Shown here in pieces: positions 16,475 through 24,603 of a DNA stretch of 35,930 nucleotides. Numbering within the stretch: the stretch's first letter is position 1; each line of letters begins with the position of its first letter. Both the position numbers and the translations under genes were made by a program. The notes beneath the pieces are model-generated. The model saw only the letters and a program-made list of their open reading frames with translations, was not told the origin of the DNA and ran no database searches. Source of the DNA: an uncultured Prevotella sp. GTDB taxonomy: Bacteria; Bacteroidota; Bacteroidia; Bacteroidales; Bacteroidaceae. The stretch spans positions 1 through 35,930 of the forward strand of contig ONDK01000034.1 of NCBI GenBank assembly GCA_900316565.1, read 5' to 3'.

Positions 16475-16927
16475 ATGAGAATTGTTATACAACGCGTCAG
16501 CCACGCCTCGGTAACGATAGAAGGCAACGTGAAAAGCAAGATTGGGAAAGGGTTCCTGATACTCCTCGGCATCGGGGAGGACGATACCGTAGAGGACATC
16601 GACTGGTTGGTGAAAAAGGTCGTAAACCTCCGTGTTTTCGACGATGAGAACGGCGTTATGAACCGCAGCATCCTCGATACTGGCGGTGACATCATCGTCG
16701 TTAGCCAGTTCACGCTTATGGCCTCCTATAAGAAAGGCAACCGTCCGAGTTGGATACGCGCGGCAAGACATGAGATATCCATCCCACTCTATAACGCCTT
16801 TGTAGAGCGACTTTCAGCTGGTCTGGGGAAACCTGTAGGCACAGGGGAATTCGGAGCTGACATGAAGGTAGAACTTCTCAATGACGGTCCTGTTACCATC
16901 TGCATGGACACGAAGAACAAGGAGTAA
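16475..16927 (+). CDS. dtd: D-aminoacyl-tRNA deacylase
   Basis: Hydrolyses D-amino acids (and glycine mischarged on tRNA-Ala) from tRNA, protecting translation. It is 150 residues, the typical size. The two active-site motifs are intact: SQFTL (77-81) and the Gly-cisPro motif NDGPVT (136-141). The start MRIVIQRVSHASV is canonical. It has its own promoter and is followed after 59 bp by the MazG-like gene, probably co-transcribed. Confidence 0.96.
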   Translation: MRIVIQRVSHASVTIEGNVKSKIGKGFLILLGIGEDDTVEDIDWLVKKVVNLRVFDDENGVMNRSILDTGGDIIVVSQFTLMASYKKGNRPSWIRAARHEISIPLYNAFVERLSAGLGKPVGTGEFGADMKVELLNDGPVTICMDTKNKE

Positions 16928-16986
16928 GGCCAAAGACCAAAAAAGGCATAAAAGAATTCTGTTTCATAACAATAAAAACGGTAGAA

Positions 16987-17340
16987 ATGACAATTAAAGA
17001 AGCACAGGAAGAGGTCGATAAATGGGTCATGACCTATGGCGTGCGCTATTTCTCTGAACTCACCAACATGGCTTGTCTCACCGAAGAAGTGGGAGAACTG
17101 GCAAGAGTTATTGCCAGGAAGTACGGCGACCAGAGTTTTAAACCCGGTGAGAAACCGAACCTTGGCGAGGAGATGGCCGATATCCTGTGGGTACTTATCT
17201 GTCTTGCCAACCAGACCGGTGTCGACCTGACAGACGAACTGAAGAAGAGTTTCGAGAAGAAGACCCAAAGAGACCGCTACAGACATATAAACAACCCCAA
17301 GCTCCATAATTCTCCCGACGACAAAAAAAAGAAAAGTTAA
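16987..17340 (+). CDS. MazG-like nucleotide pyrophosphohydrolase
   Basis: A small all-alpha NTP pyrophosphohydrolase of 117 residues with the single-domain MazG metal-binding signature: Glu33, Glu34 and Glu37 (EEVGEL) followed by Glu62 and Asp65 (EEMADILW). Such enzymes hydrolyse (d)NTPs or modified nucleotides to monophosphates; the exact substrate cannot be inferred. The C-terminus is Lys-rich (DDKKKKS). The neighbours dtd and deoC suggest housekeeping in translation quality and nucleotide turnover. Confidence 0.88.
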   Translation: MTIKEAQEEVDKWVMTYGVRYFSELTNMACLTEEVGELARVIARKYGDQSFKPGEKPNLGEEMADILWVLICLANQTGVDLTDELKKSFEKKTQRDRYRHINNPKLHNSPDDKKKKS

Positions 17341-17515
17341 CAGCGAGAATAACTGATAAAAATACCTCAACGAACCAAAACACAAAAATGTTTCTCTGAA
17401 GGATTTTATTAATAATAAATTAAAAAACTAATTTTATAAATTAAAAAAGCTCACAAAAATTTTCGGAAAAACTTAGTAAGGAGGTTCTCCGGAGGTGTAG
17501 TGAGGACAACATGCT

Positions 17516-18478
17516 ATGGGAATAATTAAGAAAGAAGTAGCCAAAGACCTGAAGGCTCAGGCTGAGGAACTGAAGAAAGAAAAAGAGCAATACGGTGACA
17601 GCAAGTATGAACAGGCGTTCAAGAAATATAATATGAACGTCGATGATGACGAGGTGCGCGAGGCCGTGAAGAAAATCATTGCCGAGAAGGTACCCGAGAA
17701 CGATACTATCGATGTCAAGAAGTTCCTCCTTGGCAGCGTAGAGCTTACCTCTCTGCACACCACAGATACCGACGAGAGCATCCTCGCAATGACAGAGAAG
17801 GTCAACAAGTTCGACGCAGCCTACCCTGCCCTGCCCCATGTGGCGGCCATCTGCGTTTATCCGAGGTTCACGGAACTGGTGGCTCAGAGCCTGGAAGTCG
17901 ACGGTGTGGAGATTACCAACGTCACCGGCAACTTCCCATCATCGCAGAGCCGCATGGAGGTTAAGATCGCCGAGACCTCACTGGCCATCTCCGACGGTGC
18001 CACAAACATTGATATCGTCATGCCTGTTGGAAAATTCCTCAGCGACGACTATGAGGGTGTAGCCGACGATATCAACGAGCTCAAAGAGGTCTGTGGCGAA
18101 GTGCCAATGAAGGTTATCCTTGAGACCTGCGACCTGGGCAGTCTGTCAAATGTCAAGAAGGCCGCCATACTGTCGATGTATGCCGGTGCCGACTACATCA
18201 AGACGAGCACTGGTAAGGAGAAGGCAGGCGCCACTCCCGAAGGTGTATACGTGATGTGCCAGGCTATAAAGGAATACTACGATGAGACGGGCATACAGAT
18301 AGGCATTAAGCCAGCCGGTGGCATCAACACGGTCATGGATGCCGTCATTCTCTACACCATCGTCAAGGAGGTGCTGGGTGAGAAATGGCTGACGAACTAC
18401 TGGTTCCGCCTTGGCACAAGCCGTCTTACGAACCTCCTGCTGAGCGAGATCCTCGGTAAAGAAACAAAGTGGTTCTAA
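17516..18478 (+). CDS. deoC: Deoxyribose-phosphate aldolase
   Basis: Cleaves 2-deoxyribose-5-phosphate to acetaldehyde and glyceraldehyde-3-phosphate in deoxynucleoside catabolism. The class I aldolase residues are present: Asp166 (IDIVMP), Schiff-base Lys229 (ADYIKTSTGK) and Lys265 (GIKPAGGI). At 320 residues it is longer than enterobacterial DeoC because of a charged N-terminal extension (about 1-40, Lys/Glu-rich, probably helical). The next internal Met (residue 40) would be an alternative start but would cut into the conserved region. It lies 175 bp after the MazG-like gene, in AT-rich DNA without a clear promoter box. A 5-codon frame (ATG at 17511) overlaps the start, probably by chance. 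Confidence 0.94.
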   Translation: MGIIKKEVAKDLKAQAEELKKEKEQYGDSKYEQAFKKYNMNVDDDEVREAVKKIIAEKVPENDTIDVKKFLLGSVELTSLHTTDTDESILAMTEKVNKFDAAYPALPHVAAICVYPRFTELVAQSLEVDGVEITNVTGNFPSSQSRMEVKIAETSLAISDGATNIDIVMPVGKFLSDDYEGVADDINELKEVCGEVPMKVILETCDLGSLSNVKKAAILSMYAGADYIKTSTGKEKAGATPEGVYVMCQAIKEYYDETGIQIGIKPAGGINTVMDAVILYTIVKEVLGEKWLTNYWFRLGTSRLTNLLLSEILGKETKWF

Positions 18479-18525
18479 GGTAGAAACGGAACCTCAACAA
18501 AAAAATACATCCCAATATTGTAATT

Positions 18526-18555
18526 CAAGTTCCGGAAGAGATCTTCCGAAACTTG
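18526..18555. terminator. Bidirectional terminator between deoC and the polyprenyl synthase gene
   Basis: The stem 18526-18539 / 18542-18555 (caagttccggaag ... cttccgaaacttg) is about 13-14 bp with one mismatch. It lies between the converging stop codons, with AT-rich flanks but no long T-run. Confidence 0.65.
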
Positions 18556-18560
18556 AGTTA

Positions 18561-19541
18561 TTACAAATTCCGCTCAATGACAAAATCAAGATAAGCCTGA
18601 AGAGCTTCCTTGATTGCCGGGTCCTTTACCTCATTTTCAAGGAACGTCTGGGCTTCACGGTGGAAGTCCCACATACGCTTGTCAGCATACTCTATGCCGC
18701 CATTCTTGATGGTGAAATCGACCAAAGTAGCGATTTCATCGGCTGTAATAGTATGTTTCTTCACCTTCTTGGCAAGTTCAAGCATCTCCTTATCACCCGT
18801 GGAATTGAGAGCATAGATGACAGGAAGTGTCAACTTGCCCTCAGCCATATCATTTCCTGTCGGCTTGCCTATCTTCTTCTCATCATCATAATAGTCAAAG
18901 ATGTCATCACGTATCTGAAAGATAATGCCAAGCTGCTGACCGAAGAGCTTCGCTTTGTCAACATTCTCCTCCGCTACACCCGCAGACAAAGCCCCTATTC
19001 CGGCACAAGCCTCAAACAATGCGGCCGTCTTGTTCTTAATGATATTATAATACACTTCCTCCGAAATCTCCTCATTATCTATATTGGAAAGCTGGAGAAT
19101 CTCACCGTCGGAAAGCGTTCTGCCAAGATTGGAGAGGTAACGGACTATCGTTTCGGAATGCGTGAAGCTGACATTAAGCAACGCCGTAGAGAGAATATAG
19201 TCTCCAACGAGCACGGCAACCTTATTACCAAACATCTGGTTGACGCTCTCCTGTCCCCGACGCTCACTGCTCTCATCAACGACATCATCGTGAACGAGCG
19301 AGGCGGTATGGAGAAGTTCCAGTCCGACAGCGGCATGCTGGGTAACGTCTGTTACCTTACCATAGTTACGAGCCATCAGAAGGATAAGTATAGGACGCAT
19401 GCGCTTCCCGGCACGCTGACGGATATGGTCGAGTGCCTGCTGCAATAGTCCATTGTCGTGGTAAAGACTTCTGTTGAAAAGTTCGATGAAATCGGACAAT
19501 TCATCTTCTATTGGCCTGCGTATGATTGAAAGATAGTCCAT
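18561..19541 (-). CDS. ispB: Long-chain all-trans polyprenyl diphosphate synthase (menaquinone side chain)
   Basis: Elongates farnesyl- or geranyl-diphosphate with isopentenyl-diphosphate. 326 residues. Both Asp-rich motifs are present: the first DDVVD (85-89, in LVHDDVVDES) and the second DDIFD (212-216). GKRMRP (45-50) binds diphosphate. The small residue Ala80, five positions before the first motif, is the usual mark of a long-chain product (octa- or nonaprenyl); exact length is not predictable here. It probably supplies the side chain of menaquinone, the partner of the FrdCAB complex in this window. It is convergent with deoC and divergent from polA. Confidence 0.9.
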   Translation of the reverse strand: MDYLSIIRRPIEDELSDFIELFNRSLYHDNGLLQQALDHIRQRAGKRMRPILILLMARNYGKVTDVTQHAAVGLELLHTASLVHDDVVDESSERRGQESVNQMFGNKVAVLVGDYILSTALLNVSFTHSETIVRYLSNLGRTLSDGEILQLSNIDNEEISEEVYYNIIKNKTAALFEACAGIGALSAGVAEENVDKAKLFGQQLGIIFQIRDDIFDYYDDEKKIGKPTGNDMAEGKLTLPVIYALNSTGDKEMLELAKKVKKHTITADEIATLVDFTIKNGGIEYADKRMWDFHREAQTFLENEVKDPAIKEALQAYLDFVIERNL

Positions 19542-19560
19542 GATTCTTTGAAAACTGATA

Positions 19561-19568
19561 CAAAATTA
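19561..19568 (-). promoter_or_regulatory. -7 box of the polyprenyl synthase promoter
   Basis: taattttg on the minus strand (19561-19568) fits TAnnTTTG, 20 nt from the start codon. A TTG about 22 nt further upstream could serve as -33. Confidence 0.5.
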
Positions 19569-19629
19569 GTGAAAAACATCGGATAATCGGCAAGAATTTA
19601 GTAATTTTACAAACAAATTATACTTTACA

Positions 19630-22395
19630 ATGGCAAAACTATTCCTTCTTGATGCATATGCACTGATTTATCGGTCGTACTATGCGTTCATACGTTCACC
19701 CAGGATAAACTCGAAAGGGCTTAACACATCGGCTATTATGGGATTCTGCAATACCCTCCATGAGGTACTGACAAAGGAGCATCCCGATTATATCGGTGTG
19801 GCCTTCGACCATGGCAAGACCTTCCGCCATGAAGCGTTCCCACAATACAAGGCGCAACGTGAGGCTACACCGGAGGACATCAAACTCTCCGTGCCAATCA
19901 TAAAAGACATCCTCAAAGCTTACAGGATACCGGTGCTGCAGGTCGACGGCTATGAGGCTGATGATGTCATCGGCACAGTGGCGACAAAGGCCGGAGCCGA
20001 TGGAATCAACACTTTTATGCTCACACCAGACAAGGACTACGGTCAGCTCATAAAACCGAATGTATTTATGTACCGTCCGCGTCATGGTGGCGGATACGAC
20101 ATCATCGGTGAGAAGGAAGTGGAAGAGAAGTACGGCATACCCACCCCGGCACAGGTCATTGACCTGCTCGCACTGATGGGAGACAGCGCCGACAACTTCC
20201 CCGGATGCCCCGGTGTCGGTGAGAAAACCGCCGTAAAACTCATCAACCAGTTCGGAAGTGTCGATAACCTCTTGCAGCACACCGACCAGCTCAAAGGGAA
20301 GATGCGCGAGAAAGTGGAAGGTGCTATCGACGACATCAAGATGAGTTACTTCCTGGCAACCATCAAGACCGACGTGCCTTTGGAGAACCTCACTCTCGAC
20401 AGTCTGAAGATTGAAAAGCCTGACGAAGAGAAACTCGATGAGATATTCACAGAATTGGAATTCAAGACGCTGAAGAACAAGTTCCTTAACAAACCTACAG
20501 AAAAGAAAAAAACTGTTAATCAGCAACTCGATTTATTTGCGGAAATTCCCGACGACGGGACAGATGTTTCGAAAAACGGGAATTTTGAGAGCCTAAAAAC
20601 GACTGTTCACGATTATAAACTCATTGAGACAGAGGAAGATGCAAGTCGTCTTTGTGATTATTTATTGACAAATAAAATTTTAAGTCTAGACACAGAAACG
20701 ACATCTACACACCCTGTTGACGCCGAATTGGTGGGATTGAGCTTCTCGGTGAAGGAAAATGAGGCATTTTATGTCGCCATTCCAGCTAATCGTGAAGAAG
20801 CTTTAAAATTAGTAAACATATTCAAACCGGTCTATGAAAACAAGGAAACATTGAAAGTCGGACAGAATATTAAGTACGACATGGAGGTGTTGCGCAATTA
20901 CGGCATTGAGATACAAGGTCCGATGTTCGACACCATGATTGCCCACTATCTGATAAATCCGGAGTTGCATCACGACATGGACTATATGGCCGAGACTCTT
21001 CTCAACTACAAGACCATCCATATCGAGGAACTGATAGGTGAGAAAGGAAGACACCAAAAGTCTATGCGCGACCTGGAACCGAAGGATGTCTATGAGTATG
21101 CGGCGGAGGATGCCGACATAACACTGAAGCTTAAGAATGTCCTGGAGCCGAAGCTCAAGGAGGCCAATGCCGACAAACTGTTCTGGGAAATGGAGATGCC
21201 ACTCGTGCCGGTACTCGCCGACATGGAGATGACGGGAGTCTGCCTCGACACGGCATCGCTCAAGGAGACATCCGAGCTGTTCACGAAGCGCATGACAGAC
21301 CTGGAGAAGAAGATCTATGAGGAAGCCGGCGAGCAGTTCAATATCTCCAGCCCTAAACAGGTGGGCGACATCCTCTTCGGTAAGATGCAACTCGTAGAGA
21401 AGCCGAAGAAGACACGCACGGGACAGTACGTCACCTCGGAGGAGGTGTTGCAGCAGCTCCGCGCTAAAGCTCCTATCGTGGCCAACATCCTGGACTACAG
21501 AGGACTGAAGAAGCTCCTCGGCACATATGTCGATGCCCTTCCGAAGCTCATCAATCCCCGTACCGGCCACATCCACACATCGTTCAACCAGACCATAACA
21601 GCCACCGGTCGTCTGTCGAGTTCCGACCCGAACCTCCAGAACATCCCTGTCCGCGACGACGACGGAAAGGAAATCCGCAAGTGCTTTGTGCCTGAGCCGG
21701 GCTGTCTGTTCTTCTCAGCCGACTACAGCCAGATAGAACTCCGTATCATGGCGCATCTCTCCGGCGATGACAATATGATAGAGGCGTTCCGCGAAGGCTT
21801 CGACATACACCGCGCCACCGCCGCAAAGATATGGCACGAGACAATGGATGACGTCACGGACGCACAACGTAAGAAGGCCAAGCAGGCCAACTTCGGAATT
21901 ATCTATGGCATAACGACTTACGGACTGGCTCAAAGGATGGAGATACCTAACGGCGAGGCACGCCAACTTATCGACGATTACTTCACCACCTTCCCTAAGG
22001 TGCACGCTTATATGGAGAAAGCCAAAGAAGAGGCCAGGGAGAAAGGCTATGCCGAGACGCTCTTCGGACGCCGCCGTTATCTGCCGGACATAAACTCAAA
22101 GAACGGCACCGTCCGCGGGTTTGCTGAGCGCAACGCCATCAATGCGCCTATACAAGGCAGTGAGGCCGACATCATCAAGGTAGCCATGATACGCATCTGG
22201 CGCCGCTTCAAGGCCGAAGGCATCCGTTCAAAGATGATCCTCCAGGTGCACGACGAGCTCAACTTCTCCGTTTATCCTGAAGAGAAAGAACAGGTGGAGC
22301 GCATCGTCATCGAGGAGATGCAGGGTGCCTACAAGCTCTCCGTACCCCTCATAGCCGATGCTGGATGGGGTAAGAACTGGCTTGAGGCCCATTAA
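19630..22395 (+). CDS. polA: DNA polymerase I with active proofreading domain
   Basis: 921 residues with three domains. The 5'-nuclease (1-290) has Asp-rich sites GYEADDVIG and TPDKDYGQL and a helix-hairpin-helix (FPGCPGVGEKTA). The 3'-5' exonuclease (about 330-515) has all DEDD residues: Asp354 and Glu356 (LDTETTS), Asp417, Tyr490 and Asp494. The polymerase has motif A Asp698 (DYSQIELRIMAH), motif B Arg747, Lys751, Phe755, Tyr759 (KQANFGIIYG) and motif C His874-Asp875 (QVHDEL). So proofreading is predicted active, unlike many PolA homologues. The linker between nuclease and exonuclease carries QQLDLF (298-303), a near-ideal sliding-clamp-binding peptide. DNA encoding about 290-410 is visibly more AT-rich than the rest. 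Confidence 0.97.
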   Translation: MAKLFLLDAYALIYRSYYAFIRSPRINSKGLNTSAIMGFCNTLHEVLTKEHPDYIGVAFDHGKTFRHEAFPQYKAQREATPEDIKLSVPIIKDILKAYRIPVLQVDGYEADDVIGTVATKAGADGINTFMLTPDKDYGQLIKPNVFMYRPRHGGGYDIIGEKEVEEKYGIPTPAQVIDLLALMGDSADNFPGCPGVGEKTAVKLINQFGSVDNLLQHTDQLKGKMREKVEGAIDDIKMSYFLATIKTDVPLENLTLDSLKIEKPDEEKLDEIFTELEFKTLKNKFLNKPTEKKKTVNQQLDLFAEIPDDGTDVSKNGNFESLKTTVHDYKLIETEEDASRLCDYLLTNKILSLDTETTSTHPVDAELVGLSFSVKENEAFYVAIPANREEALKLVNIFKPVYENKETLKVGQNIKYDMEVLRNYGIEIQGPMFDTMIAHYLINPELHHDMDYMAETLLNYKTIHIEELIGEKGRHQKSMRDLEPKDVYEYAAEDADITLKLKNVLEPKLKEANADKLFWEMEMPLVPVLADMEMTGVCLDTASLKETSELFTKRMTDLEKKIYEEAGEQFNISSPKQVGDILFGKMQLVEKPKKTRTGQYVTSEEVLQQLRAKAPIVANILDYRGLKKLLGTYVDALPKLINPRTGHIHTSFNQTITATGRLSSSDPNLQNIPVRDDDGKEIRKCFVPEPGCLFFSADYSQIELRIMAHLSGDDNMIEAFREGFDIHRATAAKIWHETMDDVTDAQRKKAKQANFGIIYGITTYGLAQRMEIPNGEARQLIDDYFTTFPKVHAYMEKAKEEAREKGYAETLFGRRRYLPDINSKNGTVRGFAERNAINAPIQGSEADIIKVAMIRIWRRFKAEGIRSKMILQVHDELNFSVYPEEKEQVERIVIEEMQGAYKLSVPLIADAGWGKNWLEAH

Positions 22396-22439
22396 CAGCC
22401 GACGGACGAACCGATGCATCCCAATACACAACATCATTA

Positions 22440-22471
22440 TTTGTTTAATTCAGATTAATTGCTTACTTTTG
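22440..22471 (+). promoter_or_regulatory. Promoter of ychF
   Basis: TTTG (22440-22443), a 20-nt spacer, and tacttttg (22464-22471). This is a textbook Bacteroidota promoter 29 nt before the ychF ATG. Confidence 0.75.
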
Positions 22472-22500
22472 CAGCCTATATAAACGTTTATAAGTAAAAT

Positions 22501-23604
22501 ATGTCATTAAAATGTGGTATTGTAGGTCTGCCGAATGTAGGCAAGTCTACATTATTCAACTGCCTGTCCAGCGCTAAAGCACAGGCAGCCAACTTTCCTT
22601 TCTGCACCATAGAGCCGAACCTCGGCGTCATCACCGTACCTGACGAGCGACTGAACAAGCTCGCCGAGATAGTTCATCCGGGCCGTATCGTGCCTGCAAC
22701 ATGCGAGATTGTTGATATAGCAGGCCTTGTGAAAGGTGCGTCAAAAGGTGAGGGCCTCGGCAATAAGTTCCTTGGCAACATCCGCGAGTGCGATGCCATC
22801 ATACATGTTATCCGCTGTTTCGACGACGACAATGTCGTCCGTGAGGGTGGTGCTCCCGTAGACCCTGTCGAGGACAAGAGCGTCATCGACACCGAGTTGC
22901 AGCTTAAGGACCTGGAGACCATCGACTCCCAGCTTGAGAAACAGAAGAAGATAGCCGCTTCAGGCAACAAAGACGCCAAGACACTCGTAACCGTTCTTGA
23001 GGCCTACAAGGAGGTCCTTGAGCAAGGACACAACGCCCGTGAGGTAACCTTTGAGACCAAAGAGGAGAACAAAGCAGCCCACGACCTTTTCCTGTTGACC
23101 ACCAAGCCCGTACTCTACGTCTGCAATGTCGATGAGGACAGTGCAAAGAACGGTAACGACTACTCCAAGAAAATCGAGGAGATTGCCGCCAAAGAAGGCG
23201 CCGAGGCTATGGTCATCGCCGCCAAGACCGAGGAGGATATCGCATCTCTGGACACATACGAGGATAAGAAGATGTTCCTTGACGAGCTCGGACTCGAGGA
23301 GAGTGGTGTCAACCGCCTTATCAAGAAGGCCTATCATCTGCTGAACCTCCAGACCTTTATCACCGCCGGTGAGATGGAGGTGAAGGCCTGGACCTACCAT
23401 AAAGGATGGAAAGCCCCACAGTGTGCCGGCGTCATCCACACCGACTTCGAGAAAGGTTTCATCCGCGCAGAGGTCATCAAGTATGAGGACTACATCAAAT
23501 ATAAGTCGGAAGCCGCTGTACGTGAGGCCGGCCAGCTCCATATCGAGGGCAAGGACTACGTCGTACAGGATGGCGACATCATGCATTTCCGTTTCAACGT
23601 ATAA
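22501..23604 (+). CDS. ychF: Redox-regulated ribosome-associated ATPase YchF (OLA1 family)
   Basis: A universally conserved Obg-family P-loop protein that prefers ATP, binds ribosomes and influences translation and stress responses. 367 residues. G1 is GLPNVGKS (9-16), switch region NFPFCTIEPN, G3 DIAGLVKGAS, and NVDE takes the place of the usual NKxD, which explains the ATP preference in this family. A coiled-coil hairpin lies in the middle, and the C-terminal TGS domain ends VVQDGDIMHFRFNV. lgt follows after 6 bp, so the two are one transcript. Confidence 0.97.
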   Translation: MSLKCGIVGLPNVGKSTLFNCLSSAKAQAANFPFCTIEPNLGVITVPDERLNKLAEIVHPGRIVPATCEIVDIAGLVKGASKGEGLGNKFLGNIRECDAIIHVIRCFDDDNVVREGGAPVDPVEDKSVIDTELQLKDLETIDSQLEKQKKIAASGNKDAKTLVTVLEAYKEVLEQGHNAREVTFETKEENKAAHDLFLLTTKPVLYVCNVDEDSAKNGNDYSKKIEEIAAKEGAEAMVIAAKTEEDIASLDTYEDKKMFLDELGLEESGVNRLIKKAYHLLNLQTFITAGEMEVKAWTYHKGWKAPQCAGVIHTDFEKGFIRAEVIKYEDYIKYKSEAAVREAGQLHIEGKDYVVQDGDIMHFRFNV

Positions 23605-23610
23605 TCAATT

Positions 23611-24447
23611 ATGTTATCATTCATCTACTGGCAGCCTGACGAGATAGCCTTCCACCTAGGCAGCTTTGGCGTGCGCTGGTATGCGTTGTGCTGGATGACG
23701 GGTCTGGCATTAGGTTTCTTCCTCATGCAATGGCTCTACAAGCACCACAAATACCCTGAGGAAAAGTTCGACCCACTGTTCCTTTACGTCTTCTTAGGCG
23801 TGCTCATAGGAGCCCGTCTGGGCCATTGCCTGTTCTATCAGCCCGACTACTTTCTCAGTTCCGGAAAGCATATCATAGAGATGCTCCTGCCTATAAAGTT
23901 CTTGGAAGGTGGAGGATGGAAGTTCGTAGGCTATGAGGGACTGGCAAGCCACGGCGGTGTCGCCGGCATGCTCATCGGTCTCTACCTCTACATACGCAAG
24001 TATAAGATGCCGGCGTGGGTCGTCCTCGACTTTATGGGTATCTGTTCCGGCATCACGGCAACGTTCATCCGCCTTGGAAACCTCATGAACTCGGAGATTA
24101 TCGGTAAGATAACCGACGTACCATGGGCGTTCATCTTCGCCAATGTGGACCAGGCCCCGCGGCATCCCGGACAGCTCTATGAGTCGCTGTTCTATCTCCT
24201 GACGTTCATCATCATCCTCCTCGTCTACCGTAAGCACCAGAACAAGGTTGGCACAGGTCTTTATTTCGGGCTCTGTCTGACGATAATCTTCACGTTCCGG
24301 TTCTTTATCGAATACACTAAAGAGATTCAGGAGCCTTTCGAGGCCGGCCTTCCCATCGACATGGGACAGATACTCAGCTTACCGCTCATAGCCATCGGCG
24401 TATGGGCAATAGTAAGGAGCAAAGGAAAGAAACTCGAAACGAAGTAG
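23611..24447 (+). CDS. lgt: Prolipoprotein diacylglyceryl transferase
   Basis: An inner-membrane enzyme transferring diacylglycerol from phosphatidylglycerol to the lipobox cysteine of prolipoproteins, the first step of lipoprotein maturation. 278 residues, about seven membrane helices. Signature regions: YEGLASHGGVAGML (about 110-123), RLGNLMNSEIIG (the essential Arg-Asn stretch) and RHPGQLYES. It is encoded 6 bp after ychF and followed by a strong terminator. A likely client in this window is the lipoprotein FKBP at 29828-30745. Confidence 0.96.
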   Translation: MLSFIYWQPDEIAFHLGSFGVRWYALCWMTGLALGFFLMQWLYKHHKYPEEKFDPLFLYVFLGVLIGARLGHCLFYQPDYFLSSGKHIIEMLLPIKFLEGGGWKFVGYEGLASHGGVAGMLIGLYLYIRKYKMPAWVVLDFMGICSGITATFIRLGNLMNSEIIGKITDVPWAFIFANVDQAPRHPGQLYESLFYLLTFIIILLVYRKHQNKVGTGLYFGLCLTIIFTFRFFIEYTKEIQEPFEAGLPIDMGQILSLPLIAIGVWAIVRSKGKKLETK

Positions 24448-24490
24448 GTCTCTGACCAAGTACCTTTGCCGACAAGGCAAAACAATAAAC

Positions 24491-24538
24491 AAAAATCCCC
24501 GCCAGTCCAAATGATGCGGACTGACGGGGATTTTTTTT
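24491..24538. terminator. Strong bidirectional terminator between lgt and mutS
   Basis: The arms aaaatccccgccagtcc (24492-24508) and ggactgacggggatttt (24518-24534) pair at 16 of 17 positions. T-runs occur on both strands (eight T after the plus-strand stem, an A-run before it). It serves the convergent genes. Confidence 0.92.
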
Positions 24539-24603
24539 GCCATACACGTCTATTCCCCTTTGCGGAACAGTTCTTATTCATTTTTCGGAATGGTTTTATT
24601 ACC

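Noticed and set aside
17511-17525. Five-codon leader peptide overlapping the deoC start
   Set aside because: Too short and without regulatory codons or attenuator structure; probably chance.
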